Below the pieces are notes generated by a model, which was given only the letters and a program-made list of their open reading frames with translations, was not told the origin of the DNA and searched no databases. DNA of 64,000 bases from JBHIYN01 sp041984235 (lineage in GTDB: Bacteria > Pseudomonadota > Gammaproteobacteria > Ga0077536): NCBI GenBank assembly GCA_041984235.1, contig JBHIYN010000008.1, positions 232,461-296,460 on the forward strand, given 5' to 3'. Position 1 is the first letter of the stretch; each line of letters opens with the position of its first letter. A program made the translations under genes and the position numbers. This document shows positions 33,436 through 43,938 of the stretch, piece after piece.

Positions 33436-34233
33436 TCAGGCGCGCTGCAGGATGAGTTCGAGCGCGATCTTCGAACCAAAGAAGCCGACGGCGAGGAAGG
33501 TGGTGCCGACGATAACGTACTTGACCGCGCGGCGCCCGCGCCAGTGCGCCAGGCGGCGCCCGGCAACGAGCACCGCGAACGTCGCCCACGCCAGCACCGA
33601 GAACACGATCTTGTGCGCAAGGTGCTGTCCGCGGATGTCCTCGACGTAGGCGCCGCCCAGCACCAGGCCGATGCTCAGCAGCACGAACGCGATGCCAGTG
33701 AGCTGGAACATCAGGCCCTCCATCACCGGCAGCGGCGGCAGGAAACCCATCACGGGCACATGCTGCTTGAGCCGGTGCTCGGCGAAGGCGAGGTAGATCG
33801 CCTGCAGGGCGGCAATCGCGAACAGGCTGTAGGCAACCAGCGAGAGCGCGATGTGCAGGGCCAGTCCCGGTGAGTGGCGCACCAGGTGCTGGTGGGAGAA
33901 GACCAGCGAGAGTGCGATGATCAGCGCCGCGAAGGGCAGTATGACCACCGCCAGGCTGGCCACCGGTCGCCGCAGCGTGGCCAGTACCGCCACGCCGGCG
34001 ACGATCCAGGCGACCAGCGAGGCGGCGGTGAAGATGCCCAGGTTGATGCCGCCGCTGGTGATCGCCATCGGGTACAGGGTGAAGGCGTGGGCGGTCAGCG
34101 CGAGCAGGGCCAGCAGGCCGGTCGCCGAGCGCAGGGAGAAGCTCCCGTGGTCGGCAGCGACGCGCGCGGACGAGCGCACGGCGACCGCGATATACAGCGC
34201 GATCGCGACGACACCGGAAAAAACGACGTTCAT
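33436..34233 (-). CDS. ypjD: Inner-membrane protein YpjD (CcsA/cytochrome-c assembly family)
   Basis: 265 aa from the ATG at 34233 (MNVVFSGVVAIALY); the longer open frame runs into the ffh control region. About eight membrane segments and the CcsA-type core with conserved His (HSPGLALHIALSLVAYSLFAIA, and HKIVFSVLAWATFAVLVAGR) place it in the heme-handling family. YpjD proteins are generally encoded divergent from ffh, as here, with corC next. The specific role in cytochrome maturation is not established. Confidence 0.85.
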   Translation of the reverse strand: MNVVFSGVVAIALYIAVAVRSSARVAADHGSFSLRSATGLLALLALTAHAFTLYPMAITSGGINLGIFTAASLVAWIVAGVAVLATLRRPVASLAVVILPFAALIIALSLVFSHQHLVRHSPGLALHIALSLVAYSLFAIAALQAIYLAFAEHRLKQHVPVMGFLPPLPVMEGLMFQLTGIAFVLLSIGLVLGGAYVEDIRGQHLAHKIVFSVLAWATFAVLVAGRRLAHWRGRRAVKYVIVGTTFLAVGFFGSKIALELILQRA

Positions 34234-34292
34234 GGGTACGCGCGGCAGGCCACAGGGAGCGTTGATGATGGCATAATTGCCGATGCTTATGA

Positions 34293-34315
34293 AGCGCGCC
34301 GGTCGCGCGCTTTTT
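34293..34315 (+). terminator. Hairpin plus T-tract ahead of ffh
   Basis: AGCGCGC (34293-34299), loop CGGTC, GCGCGCT (34305-34311), followed by a run of T (34311-34315) and CCCTTTT. The 7-bp stem and T-run are terminator-like in the plus direction, but the site lies only 36 nt before the ffh ATG. It may stop antisense read-through from the ypjD side or attenuate ffh. Confidence 0.4.
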
Positions 34316-34350
34316 CCCTTTTCAATCAATACCTTCATCCCGTATCAGCC

Positions 34351-35715
<1,365 letters not shown>

Positions 35716-35799
35716 TCGCGTCGCGCCGGGTGCGGCCCGCGCGCGGTGCGGGCCGAATCGCAATCGTGCAAATCCGCGCCCAGGCGCGAGAGGCAGGCC

Positions 35800-38094
35800 A
35801 TGAACAAGAAAGACGAGAACCTGTACGAGCGCGCGCTGGAATACCACGTGTTTCCGCGGCCCGGCAAGATCGAGATCGCCCCGACCAAGCCGCTCGCCAA
35901 CCAGAACGACCTCGCGTTGGCGTATTCGCCGGGGGTCGCTGCACCGTGCGAGGCGATCGCGGCCGACCCGGGCACCGCGCCGCTGTACACCGACCGCGGC
36001 AACCTGGTCGCCGTCATCACCAACGGCTCCGCGGTGCTCGGTCTCGGCAACATCGGGCCGCTGGCAGCCAAGCCGGTCATGGAAGGCAAGGCGGTGCTGT
36101 TCAAGAAGTTTGCCGGCATCGACGTGTTCGATATCGAGATCGACGAATCGGATCCCGATCGCCTGGTCGACATCATCGCCAGCCTGGAGCCCACGTTCGG
36201 CGGCATCAACCTCGAGGACATCAAGGCACCCGAGTGTTTCTTCGTCGAGCAGAAGCTCAAGGACCGCATCAAGATCCCCGTCTTCCACGACGATCAGCAC
36301 GGTACCGCCATCATTGCCGCCGCCGCCATCCTCAACGCGATGGAGTTGGTCGGCAAGGACCTCGGCCAGGTGCGGCTGGTCGCGTCCGGTGCCGGCGCCG
36401 CGTCCATCGCCTGCCTGCGCCTGCTCGATTCGCTGGGTCTGCCGCGCGACAACATCCTGGTCACCGATCGCGCCGGTGTCATCTACGAGGGGCGCGTCGA
36501 GCAGATGGACGAGCACAAGGCCTTCTTTGCGCGCGAGACCCCGCATCGCACGCTGGCCGAGGCCATCGCCGGCGCCGACATTTTTCTCGGGCTGTCGGGC
36601 CCCGGCGTGCTCAGCGGCGAGATGGTGGCGGACATGGCCGACAAGCCGTTGATCCTGGCGCTGGCCAATCCGACGCCGGAGATCATGCCGGAGGAGGCAC
36701 GCCGCGCACGTCCCGATGCCATCATCGCCACCGGCCGTTCGGATTATCCGAACCAGGTCAACAACGTCCTCTGTTTTCCCTACCTTTTCCGCGGCGCGCT
36801 GGATGTCGGCGCGACGACCATCAACGAGGACATGAAGCTGGCCTGCGTGCGTGCGCTGGCGCGCCTTACGCGCCAGGAGGCGTCAGACGTGGTGCTGGCG
36901 GCCTACGGCGGCAAGGCGCTCAGTTTCGGCCCCGAGTACCTCATTCCCAAGCCGTTCGATCCGCGCCTGATCACCGAGCTGGCGCCGGCAGTGGCCGAGG
37001 CGGCGATGGCGAGCGGGGTCGCGACCCGGCCGATTGAAGACCTGCGCGAGTACCGCGCCAGCCTGTCCAAGTTCGTGTTCCAGTCGGTGCTGCTGATGCG
37101 GCCGATGTACGAGAAAGCGAAGCTGTCGAAGAAGCGCGTTGCCTATGCTGACGGTGAGAACCCTACCGTGCTGCGCGCCGTGCAGACGGTGGTCGACGAC
37201 GGCATCGCCCAGCCGGTGCTGATCGGACGACCGCGGGTCATCGGCAAGCGGATTCGCGAGCTCGGGCTGCGCATGCAGTCCGGCGTCGACTTCGAGGTCG
37301 TCAACCCGGAATCGGATCGACGCTATCGCGAGTACGCTGATTTCTACCACGAGATCATGAAGCGCAAGGGCATCACTCCGGCCGACGCGCGTGACGTATT
37401 GCGTGCCAACACGACCGTCATCGCCGCGTTGCTGGTGCGCAAGGGCGCAGCCGACGCCATGCTTTGCGGCCTGGCCGGGGAATACCACGATCACCTGGTG
37501 CACGTGCGCGACATCCTCGGCGCGCGCGACAGCGGTGTGGACATGGCGGCGATGAACGTGCTGGTCCTGCGCAAGGGCACGTTTTTCGTGTGTGACGCCT
37601 ACGTGCATCCGGAGCCGACCGCTGCACAGCTCGCCGCCATGACCGTGCTCGCCGCCGAACGCGCGCGCCAGTTCGGTGTCGAGCCCAAGGCGGCACTGCT
37701 GTCACATTCGAATTTCGGTACCAGCCACACGCCGGCTGCGCTGCGCATGCGCGAGGCGCTGAACCTGATCCGGCAGACCGCGCCCGATCTCGAGATCGAC
37801 GGCGAAATGCATGCCGACGCTGCGCTGATCCCGGCGATCCGCGAGCAGGCCCTGCTCGACTCGACCCTGCACGGGCAGGCCAATCTGCTGGTCATGCCGG
37901 GCATGGACGCAGCCAACATCGCGCTCAACCTGCTGACGGTACTCGGTGAAGGCGTCGCGGTCGGCCCGATCCTGCTCGGCTGCCGCTACGCCGCCCATAT
38001 CCTGACCCCGTCGGCGACCGTGCGTCGCGTGATCAACATGAGCGCGGTAGCCGTCGTCGACGCCCAGCTGGCGGCGGCGGCCGCCTCCGCCTGA
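35800..38094 (+). CDS. maeB: NADP-dependent malic enzyme with phosphotransacetylase-like C-terminal domain
   Basis: 764 aa. The ATG at 35800 gives MNKKDENLYERALEYHVFPRPGKIEI. Residues 1-430 are the malic enzyme part, with VAAPCEAIAADPGTAPLYT, DDQHGTAIIAAAAIL and the NAD(P)-binding LVASGAGAASIACLRLLD. From about 430 a phosphate acetyltransferase-like domain follows (NTTVIAALLVRKGAADAMLCG). The enzyme decarboxylates malate to pyruvate; the PTA domain is regulatory in enterobacterial MaeB. It ends 1 nt from the stop of the convergent hypothetical gene. Confidence 0.95.
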   Translation: MNKKDENLYERALEYHVFPRPGKIEIAPTKPLANQNDLALAYSPGVAAPCEAIAADPGTAPLYTDRGNLVAVITNGSAVLGLGNIGPLAAKPVMEGKAVLFKKFAGIDVFDIEIDESDPDRLVDIIASLEPTFGGINLEDIKAPECFFVEQKLKDRIKIPVFHDDQHGTAIIAAAAILNAMELVGKDLGQVRLVASGAGAASIACLRLLDSLGLPRDNILVTDRAGVIYEGRVEQMDEHKAFFARETPHRTLAEAIAGADIFLGLSGPGVLSGEMVADMADKPLILALANPTPEIMPEEARRARPDAIIATGRSDYPNQVNNVLCFPYLFRGALDVGATTINEDMKLACVRALARLTRQEASDVVLAAYGGKALSFGPEYLIPKPFDPRLITELAPAVAEAAMASGVATRPIEDLREYRASLSKFVFQSVLLMRPMYEKAKLSKKRVAYADGENPTVLRAVQTVVDDGIAQPVLIGRPRVIGKRIRELGLRMQSGVDFEVVNPESDRRYREYADFYHEIMKRKGITPADARDVLRANTTVIAALLVRKGAADAMLCGLAGEYHDHLVHVRDILGARDSGVDMAAMNVLVLRKGTFFVCDAYVHPEPTAAQLAAMTVLAAERARQFGVEPKAALLSHSNFGTSHTPAALRMREALNLIRQTAPDLEIDGEMHADAALIPAIREQALLDSTLHGQANLLVMPGMDAANIALNLLTVLGEGVAVGPILLGCRYAAHILTPSATVRRVINMSAVAVVDAQLAAAAASA

Positions 38095-38095
38095 C

Positions 38096-38623
38096 TCAGG
38101 GGGACGTGGTGCTCACCGCCGTGTTGTCGCGGCCGTGCGCGGCGAGGAAGGCGTCGAGCAGCTCGTCGACATAGCCGTACATGCGTCGCAGGTCGGTCGG
38201 ATTGATGACCCCGTTGCGGCCCTGCGACCACACGGTATCGGAGATGAAGGCACCGCTACCGGCCGGCAGCGGCAGCTTGCGGGCGAGGCGCAGGGCGAGG
38301 CTGTAGGAGTAGAGGCCGTACGGATCCTGGTTGGTGTGCAGCCTGACCGTGAGCCGGCTGGCGTCGTCGTCCGCCGCGGCGGCGTCCTCGAGCACCGTCA
38401 GTCCGACGCCGGTCAGCCGGTCGCGCACCCGTTGCCGAAGCTCTGCAGCCTGCAGGCCATAACGGGCGAAGTCGTCCGGTACGCCTTCGACGTGCACTTC
38501 CACGCGCGCTACGCCGCGCAGCGCGCCGGCGCTGAAGCCGGGGTCGGCGGCGAAGCAGGCGCCGGCCAGCAGCATGGCGGTGCCGGCGAGCAGGCAGAGG
38601 GCGGAAAAGCGCAGACCGGACAT
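38096..38623 (-). CDS. Small secreted protein of unknown function
   Basis: 175 aa with a Sec signal peptide (LCLLAGTAMLLAGACFAADP, cleavage after FAA). The Cys in AGACFAA is inside the hydrophobic core and could be a lipobox (LAGAC) with a Cys at about residue 23, so lipidation is possible. The mature part contains mixed strands (VARVEVHVEGVPDDF, SRLTVRLHTNQDPYG) without a motif I recognise. It is 12 nt ahead of the dsbB stop in the same direction, so they may be co-transcribed. Confidence 0.6.
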   Translation of the reverse strand: MSGLRFSALCLLAGTAMLLAGACFAADPGFSAGALRGVARVEVHVEGVPDDFARYGLQAAELRQRVRDRLTGVGLTVLEDAAAADDDASRLTVRLHTNQDPYGLYSYSLALRLARKLPLPAGSGAFISDTVWSQGRNGVINPTDLRRMYGYVDELLDAFLAAHGRDNTAVSTTSP

Positions 38624-38635
38624 GGCAGATCTCCT

Positions 38636-39178
38636 TCAGGCCGCCGCCGGCCGCGTCGTTCGCCATACGAGCCAGGCGGCATGGGCGATGAACATCAGCG
38701 CGAAGCACAACAACGACCACTCCGCGATCGAGGCGCCGAGGAAGGTCCAGTCCACCGTCGCGCATTCCCCGGTCCCCCTGAGTGCGGTCCTGATGACCTC
38801 GGCCAGCGGGTAGACCTCGAGCATGAATTCGAGCCCGGGACCACATTCCGGCACGCGGTCCTCGGGCAGGTGCTGCAGCCATACCTGGCGCGCGGCGATG
38901 GCGGCGCCGAGCGCGGCGAACAGCATGACCGCAGCGCCATAGATGCGGGTGCCGATGTGGCCCGGAGCATGCACGGCACCCACCACACCGACCGCGGCGA
39001 TCGCCATGTAGCACAGGCGCTGGAATACACACATGGGACACGGCTCCAGGCCGTCGTGGAACTGCAGATAGTAGCCGTAGCCGAGCAGCGCGATACACGC
39101 CAGGGCGGTCGCGGCGAGGAACCAGCGGGGCTGAAAAATGAACACGAGCGGGTGCTTCACGTCGGTCACAGCGGACAT
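38636..39178 (-). CDS. dsbB: Disulfide bond formation protein B
   Basis: 180 aa with four membrane segments. The first periplasmic loop contains the quinone-linked redox pair in EPCPMCVFQR (Cys about residues 47 and 50) and the second has the pair in PECGPG and GECATVDW that reoxidises DsbA. The final membrane segment precedes a short basic tail. The ATG at 39178 gives MSAVTDVKHPLVFIF. It supports disulfide formation in exported proteins such as the FecR-like protein. Confidence 0.94.
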   Translation of the reverse strand: MSAVTDVKHPLVFIFQPRWFLAATALACIALLGYGYYLQFHDGLEPCPMCVFQRLCYMAIAAVGVVGAVHAPGHIGTRIYGAAVMLFAALGAAIAARQVWLQHLPEDRVPECGPGLEFMLEVYPLAEVIRTALRGTGECATVDWTFLGASIAEWSLLCFALMFIAHAAWLVWRTTRPAAA

Positions 39179-39189
39179 TCTAGCGCCGA

Positions 39190-40227
39190 TCAGCGTTGCT
39201 CGAAGCCGCGCAGGTGCTCGACCAGGCGGCGGTCCAGCCAGTAGCGCGGTCCCCGCGCAGCGACGAAACCGACATGCCCGCCGCGCGCGCTGAGCTCCAG
39301 CGTGACCGCGCCGGACAGCTCACTGGCGTGCGGAACCGCGTGGCGCGGGACGAAGGGATCGTCCTCGGCGTGAACGATCAGGGTCGGTGTGGCGATGCGT
39401 GAGAGCCACGGGCGGCTGCTCGCGCGGTCGTAGTAGTCGACCGCGTCTCGAAAGCCGTGCAGCGGTGCGGTGACCGCATCGTCGTAGCTGCGGAAGTTGC
39501 GCAGCGCGCCGATGTCGCCGACGCTGATGGGCGGCGCACGACGGGCGAACTTGGCGCGGAACCTGGCACGCATGGAGCTGAGCAGCCGGTGCTGGTAGAG
39601 GCGCGAGAAGCCCTGGTCGAGGCGGTCGGCACAGGCGCCGAGATCGAAGGGCACCGAGACCGCCGCCGCGGTTGCCAGCGGGTTGTCGGGGCCGGTTTCG
39701 CCCAGCCATTTCAGGAGCACGTTGCCGCCGAGCGAGAACCCGATGGCGGCGAACGGCGCGGCGCCCGTGCGCCTGGTCAGCGTGTCGACGACGAAGGCCA
39801 GGTCGCCGGTGTCGCCGGAGTGGTAGCTGCGGTCGAGTCGGTTCGGCTCGCCGCTGCAGCCGCGGAAGTGCATCAGCACGCCGCGGTAGCCGGACGTATC
39901 GAGAGCGGCGAGCAGTGCACGCGCGTAGCTCGATTCGTGGCTGCCCTCGAGTCCGTGCAGGATCAACACCAGCGGCCCGCTGCGCGCGCCGCTCCAGGCG
40001 AGGTCGAGAAAATCGCCGTCGGGCAGCTCGAGACGCTCGAAGCGCAGCGCGGAACGCGGCACACGGCGGCATGCGCTGGCCCAGATCGTCGGCAGGTGGG
40101 GGCCCGGCAGCCAGGGCGCCGGGCGGAAATCGCGCGGCGCGACGATCCGGCCATGGGGCGCCGCGGAGGCGTCAGTCGACAAGGTCGCCGGCGAGCGGCA
40201 GACGTCGTGGCGCGACCTGTGGTGCAT
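39190..40227 (-). CDS. YheT-type alpha/beta hydrolase
   Basis: 345 aa. The conserved part starts near residue 31 (RDFRPAPWLPGPHLPTIWAS), so the true start may be a downstream TTG at 40182 rather than the listed ATG, which overlaps ygfZ by 56 nt. Alpha/beta-hydrolase features: the oxyanion strand LVLILHGLEGSHES, the nucleophile elbow AIGFSLGGNVLLK with catalytic Ser, and late acid/His around HAEDDPFVPRHA and ARGGHVGF. YheT/EMB8 members are poorly characterised esterases. It lies just downstream of ygfZ. Confidence 0.85.
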   Translation of the reverse strand: MHHRSRHDVCRSPATLSTDASAAPHGRIVAPRDFRPAPWLPGPHLPTIWASACRRVPRSALRFERLELPDGDFLDLAWSGARSGPLVLILHGLEGSHESSYARALLAALDTSGYRGVLMHFRGCSGEPNRLDRSYHSGDTGDLAFVVDTLTRRTGAAPFAAIGFSLGGNVLLKWLGETGPDNPLATAAAVSVPFDLGACADRLDQGFSRLYQHRLLSSMRARFRAKFARRAPPISVGDIGALRNFRSYDDAVTAPLHGFRDAVDYYDRASSRPWLSRIATPTLIVHAEDDPFVPRHAVPHASELSGAVTLELSARGGHVGFVAARGPRYWLDRRLVEHLRGFEQR

Positions 40228-41089
40228 CGGCCAGGCTCACGGTGCCCGCGTCGCAATCCAGCACGACCAGCGCTTCGCAGTCGGTGCCGTCGCTGCGCGC
40301 GGTGAACAGCACGGTGCCGCGCGTGCGCCCGTCATCGTCGACCAGCCGCGCGCCGGCCGGGAGCGCCGCCTCGCAGGTGAGCGCGAAGCGCGCCAGGCGG
40401 CGCTTGACGCTGCCGCGGAAGCGTACCCGTGCAACAATCTCCTGGCCCGGGTAGCAGCCCTTCTCGAAGCTGACGCCGGCGCGGCGATCGAGATCGAGCT
40501 CCTGCGGCAGGAAGGTGTCGGCGAGGGTCTGCTCGAGGCGCGGCTCGCCGCGCCGAATGTCACTCAGCGCCACGGCGTTGGCGTCGAGGGCCGGCAGCTC
40601 GAGCCGCTGCCAGTAATCGGCGAGTGCCTGCTTCGGTCCGGCCAGCCAGGCCTGGTCACGTTCGCGGCCACACTCGATGACGCCGTCCATGGCGGGCAGC
40701 TCGCCCGTCCCGTCGCAGCGCAGGACGCCGTGCGTGGCCGAGCGATCCTCGATGGTGACCGCCGCGCGTAATACGTACATGCGCAGACGCCTGCAGAACG
40801 CCTCGGACTGCGCGGCTGGCAGCAGCACCAGCACACCCGTGGCGGTGCGCAGCAGGCGCAGCAGGAACAGCACGCGGCCCTTGGGCGAGCACCACGCGGC
40901 GAGGCGGCTGTCGCCGGGCGCCATCGCCGCGACGTCGGTGGTGAACTGGCCGTGCAGGAAGGGGACCGCGTCGTCGCCACCGATCGCAATTGGCGCGATA
41001 TCGGTCAGCGCGGCACGGGCACCGGCAGCTGCCGCGCGCAGCGCACCCGGCGCGTCACCGGGCGGTGGCCACGACACCGCGTCACTCAT
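40172..41089 (-). CDS. ygfZ: YgfZ, folate-dependent Fe-S cluster repair/assembly protein
   Basis: 305 aa, GcvT-like fold. The hallmark motif KGCYPGQEIVARVRFRG (about residues 227-243) with its reactive Cys is intact; the N-terminal half shows FLHGQFTTDVAAM. YgfZ acts in maintaining Fe-S enzymes such as MiaB, with tetrahydrofolate. The ATG overlaps the sdhE stop by 4 nt (ATGA). Its presence next to sdhE and sdhB fits a role in keeping the Fe-S subunit of succinate dehydrogenase supplied. Confidence 0.92.
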   Translation of the reverse strand: MSDAVSWPPPGDAPGALRAAAAGARAALTDIAPIAIGGDDAVPFLHGQFTTDVAAMAPGDSRLAAWCSPKGRVLFLLRLLRTATGVLVLLPAAQSEAFCRRLRMYVLRAAVTIEDRSATHGVLRCDGTGELPAMDGVIECGRERDQAWLAGPKQALADYWQRLELPALDANAVALSDIRRGEPRLEQTLADTFLPQELDLDRRAGVSFEKGCYPGQEIVARVRFRGSVKRRLARFALTCEAALPAGARLVDDDGRTRGTVLFTARSDGTDCEALVVLDCDAGTVSLADAPQVAPRRLPLAGDLVD

Positions 41090-41334
41090 GCCGGCGGCGG
41101 CGCGCCGAGACGATCGACCAGGGCGGCAAAATCCGGGTCGGTCGGGCGCGAGCGCCCGGTTACCCAGGCGTAGAGATCCATGTCACTGCTGTCGAGAAAG
41201 CGCTCGAACAGCGCGAGTTCAGTGGCCGACAGGTCGTTCGCGTTGCGTTCCAGCCAGCTCTCGAGCACGAGATCGAGCTCGCGCATGCCTCGCCGGCAGC
41301 GCCAGCGCAGCCGATTGATGGCGCCGGCCGCCAT
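41086..41334 (-). CDS. sdhE: SdhE, FAD assembly factor for succinate dehydrogenase
   Basis: 82 aa from the ATG at 41334 (a GTG 3 nt earlier is possible). The signature RRGMRELDLVLESW (RGxxE motif that contacts SdhA and promotes covalent flavinylation) is present near the N-terminus, and the length matches the YgfY/SdhE family. It starts 3 nt after the sdhB stop and overlaps ygfZ by 4 nt, so it is translationally linked with its targets. Confidence 0.93.
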   Translation of the reverse strand: MAAGAINRLRWRCRRGMRELDLVLESWLERNANDLSATELALFERFLDSSDMDLYAWVTGRSRPTDPDFAALVDRLGAPPPA

Positions 41335-41337
41335 CAC

Positions 41338-42120
41338 TCACAGGCTGCGCTGGACCATCATCTTCTTGATCTCGGCGATGGCCTTGGCCGGATTGAGACC
41401 CTTGGGGCAGGTCTTGGCGCAGTTCATGATCGTGTGGCAGCGATAGAGGCGGAACGGATCCTCGAGGTTGTCCAGCCGCTCGCCGGTGGCCTCGTCGCGA
41501 CTGTCGACCAGCCAGCGATGCGCCTGCAGCAGGATTGCAGGGCCGAGGTAACGATCGCTGTTCCACCAGTAGCTCGGGCAACTCGTCGAGCAGCACGCGC
41601 ACAGGATGCACTCGTAGAGGCCGTCGAGCTTCTCACGGTCTTCCGTGGACTGCAGGCGTTCCTTGTCCGGCGGCGCCGGCGTCTGTGACTGCAGCCAGGG
41701 CTTGATCGAGGCGTACTGGGCGTAGAAGTGCTTGAGATCCGGCACCAGGTCCTTGACCACCTGCATGTGCGGCAGCGGGTAGATCTTCACGTCGCCCTTT
41801 ACCTCGCTGATTGCCTTGGTGCAGGCCAGCGTGTTGGTACCGTCGATGTTCATCGCGCACGAGCCGCAGATTCCCTCGCGGCAGGAACGGCGGAAGGTCA
41901 GGGTCGGGTCGATCTCGTTCTTGATGTAGATGATCGCGTCCAGCACCATCGGTCCGCACTTGTCGAGATCGATGTGGTAGGTGTCGACGCGCGGGTTCTC
42001 GCCGCTGTCGGGCTCCCAGCGGTAGATGCGGAACGTGGCCGAGCGTTTGGCACCGTTGGCATGGTCGAACGTCTTGCCGGTGCCAATCTGTGAGTTCTTG
42101 GGTAGTGTGAATTGCGCCAT
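41338..42120 (-). CDS. sdhB: Succinate dehydrogenase iron-sulfur subunit
   Basis: 260 aa. Three cysteine clusters are visible: SCREGICGSCAMNIDG for the 2Fe-2S centre, CILCACCSTSCPSYWW for the 4Fe-4S centre, and CHTIMNCAKTCPKGLNPAK completing the 3Fe-4S centre. It carries electrons from SdhA flavin to quinone. It follows sdhA by 15 nt. Order is sdhC-sdhD-sdhA-sdhB-sdhE, all on the minus strand. Confidence 0.97.
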   Translation of the reverse strand: MAQFTLPKNSQIGTGKTFDHANGAKRSATFRIYRWEPDSGENPRVDTYHIDLDKCGPMVLDAIIYIKNEIDPTLTFRRSCREGICGSCAMNIDGTNTLACTKAISEVKGDVKIYPLPHMQVVKDLVPDLKHFYAQYASIKPWLQSQTPAPPDKERLQSTEDREKLDGLYECILCACCSTSCPSYWWNSDRYLGPAILLQAHRWLVDSRDEATGERLDNLEDPFRLYRCHTIMNCAKTCPKGLNPAKAIAEIKKMMVQRSL

Positions 42121-42135
42121 GGGGATGACCGTCGC

Positions 42136-43926
42136 TCAGTAAACGCGTTTCTTGGGCGGCACGACTTCGACGTCGTCGCTCAGGGTGTAGAGATGCACGG
42201 GGCGGTAGCCGAAGGTGACCTTGCCGCCGTCGCCGAGCCAGGTCAGGGTGTGCTTCATCCAGTTCTCGTCGTCGCGGTCCGGATAGTCCTCGCGCGCGTG
42301 CGCGCCGCGGCTCTCGGTGCGGTTGGCGGCGGCATCGATGCTGACCAGCGCGCTGCCGAGCAGGTTCTCGAGCTCCAGTGTCTCGACGAGATCGGTGTTC
42401 CAGACCATCGAGCGGTCGCTGACCTTGACGTGCTGGAAGGCCTGGTAGACCTCGCGCAGTTTGGCCTGTCCTTCGGCGAGCGTCTCGCCGGTACGGAATA
42501 CGGCGGCGTGGTTCTGCATGGTGCGCTGCATGTCGTCACGCAGCTTGGCGGTCGACTCCGAGCCGTCGGCGTGGCGCAGGGCGTCGAAACGCGACAGGAT
42601 GCGGTCGATGGCGTCGCCACGCACCGCCGGCTGGGTTGCACCGGGCTTGACGATCTCCGCGCAGCGCTTGGCCGCCGCGCGCCCGAACACCACGAGGTCG
42701 AGCAGCGAATTCGATCCCAGTCGATTGGCGCCGTGCACCGAGACGCAGGCGGCTTCGCCGATCGACATCAGGCCGGGGACCACCGTGTCCGGGTTGTCGT
42801 CCTTGAGCGTGACCACCTCGCCGAGGTAGTTGGTCTGGATGCCCCCCATGTTGTAGTGAACCGTCGGCAACACCGGAATGGGCTCGCGGGTGACGTCGAC
42901 GCCGGCGAAGATCGCGGCCGACTCGGCGATGCCGGGCAGGCGTTTGTTGATGACGTCTGCGCCGAGGTGCTCGAGATGCAGGTGGATGTGGTCCTTGTGC
43001 TCCCCGACGCCGCGGCCTTCGCGGATCTCGATGGTCATCGAGCGCGAGACGACGTCACGCGAGGCGAGGTCCTTGGCGTTCGGGGCGTAGCGCTCCATGA
43101 AGCGCTCGCCGTCGGAGTTGGTCAGGTAGCCACCCTCGCCGCGCACCCCCTCGGTGATGAGACAGCCGGCGCCATAGATGCCGGTGGGGTGGAACTGGGT
43201 GAATTCCATGTCCTGCAGCGGCAGCCCGGCGCGCAGCACCATGCCGTTGCCGTCGCCGGTGCAGGTATGGGCCGAGGTGCAGGAGAAGTAGCTGCGGCCA
43301 TAACCGCCGGTGGCCAGCACGACCATCTGCGCGCGGAACAGGTGCAGGGTGCCGTCTTCGAGGTTCCACGCAACGACCCCGCGGCAGGTGCCGTCGTCGT
43401 CCATCACCAGGTCGATGGCGAAGTACTCGATCATGAACTCCGCGTCGTGTTTGAGCGACTGCTGGTAGAGCGTATGCAGAATGGCATGGCCGGTACGGTC
43501 GGCGGCGGCGCAGGTACGCTGCGCGATGCCCTCGCCGAAATTGGTCGTCATGCCGCCGAACGGGCGCTGGTAGATTTCGCCGCTCTCGGTGCGCGAGAAC
43601 GGCACGCCGTAGTGCTCCAGCTCGATCACCGCCGGAATGGCCTCGCGGCACATGTACTCGATCGCATCCTGGTCGCCGAGCCAGTCGGAGCCCTTGATGG
43701 TGTCGTACATGTGCCAGCGCCAGTCGTCCGGCCCCATGTTGCCCAGCGCCGCGCTCATGCCGCCCTGGGCGGCGACGGTGTGGCTGCGGGTCGGGAACAC
43801 CTTGGTGATGCAGGCGGTGGCGAGGCCCTCGGCCGCCATGCCGAAGGTGGCGCGCAGCCCTGCACCACCGGCGCCGACGACGACGACGTCGTAAGTGTGT
43901 TCGATCAGTTGATATTCAGCGGGCAT
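42136..43926 (-). CDS. sdhA: Succinate dehydrogenase flavoprotein subunit
   Basis: 596 aa. The FAD-binding dinucleotide motif VVVVGAGGAGLRATF is near residue 14, and the covalent-FAD His lies in RSHTVAAQGGMS. Active-site segments QFHPTGIYGAG and GGIQTNYLGEV follow, and the catalytic Arg region is near HGANRLGSNSLLDLVVFGR. It oxidises succinate to fumarate. It sits 12 nt after sdhD. Confidence 0.97.
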   Translation of the reverse strand: MPAEYQLIEHTYDVVVVGAGGAGLRATFGMAAEGLATACITKVFPTRSHTVAAQGGMSAALGNMGPDDWRWHMYDTIKGSDWLGDQDAIEYMCREAIPAVIELEHYGVPFSRTESGEIYQRPFGGMTTNFGEGIAQRTCAAADRTGHAILHTLYQQSLKHDAEFMIEYFAIDLVMDDDGTCRGVVAWNLEDGTLHLFRAQMVVLATGGYGRSYFSCTSAHTCTGDGNGMVLRAGLPLQDMEFTQFHPTGIYGAGCLITEGVRGEGGYLTNSDGERFMERYAPNAKDLASRDVVSRSMTIEIREGRGVGEHKDHIHLHLEHLGADVINKRLPGIAESAAIFAGVDVTREPIPVLPTVHYNMGGIQTNYLGEVVTLKDDNPDTVVPGLMSIGEAACVSVHGANRLGSNSLLDLVVFGRAAAKRCAEIVKPGATQPAVRGDAIDRILSRFDALRHADGSESTAKLRDDMQRTMQNHAAVFRTGETLAEGQAKLREVYQAFQHVKVSDRSMVWNTDLVETLELENLLGSALVSIDAAANRTESRGAHAREDYPDRDDENWMKHTLTWLGDGGKVTFGYRPVHLYTLSDDVEVVPPKKRVY

Positions 43927-43938
43927 GAGGGTGTCCGT

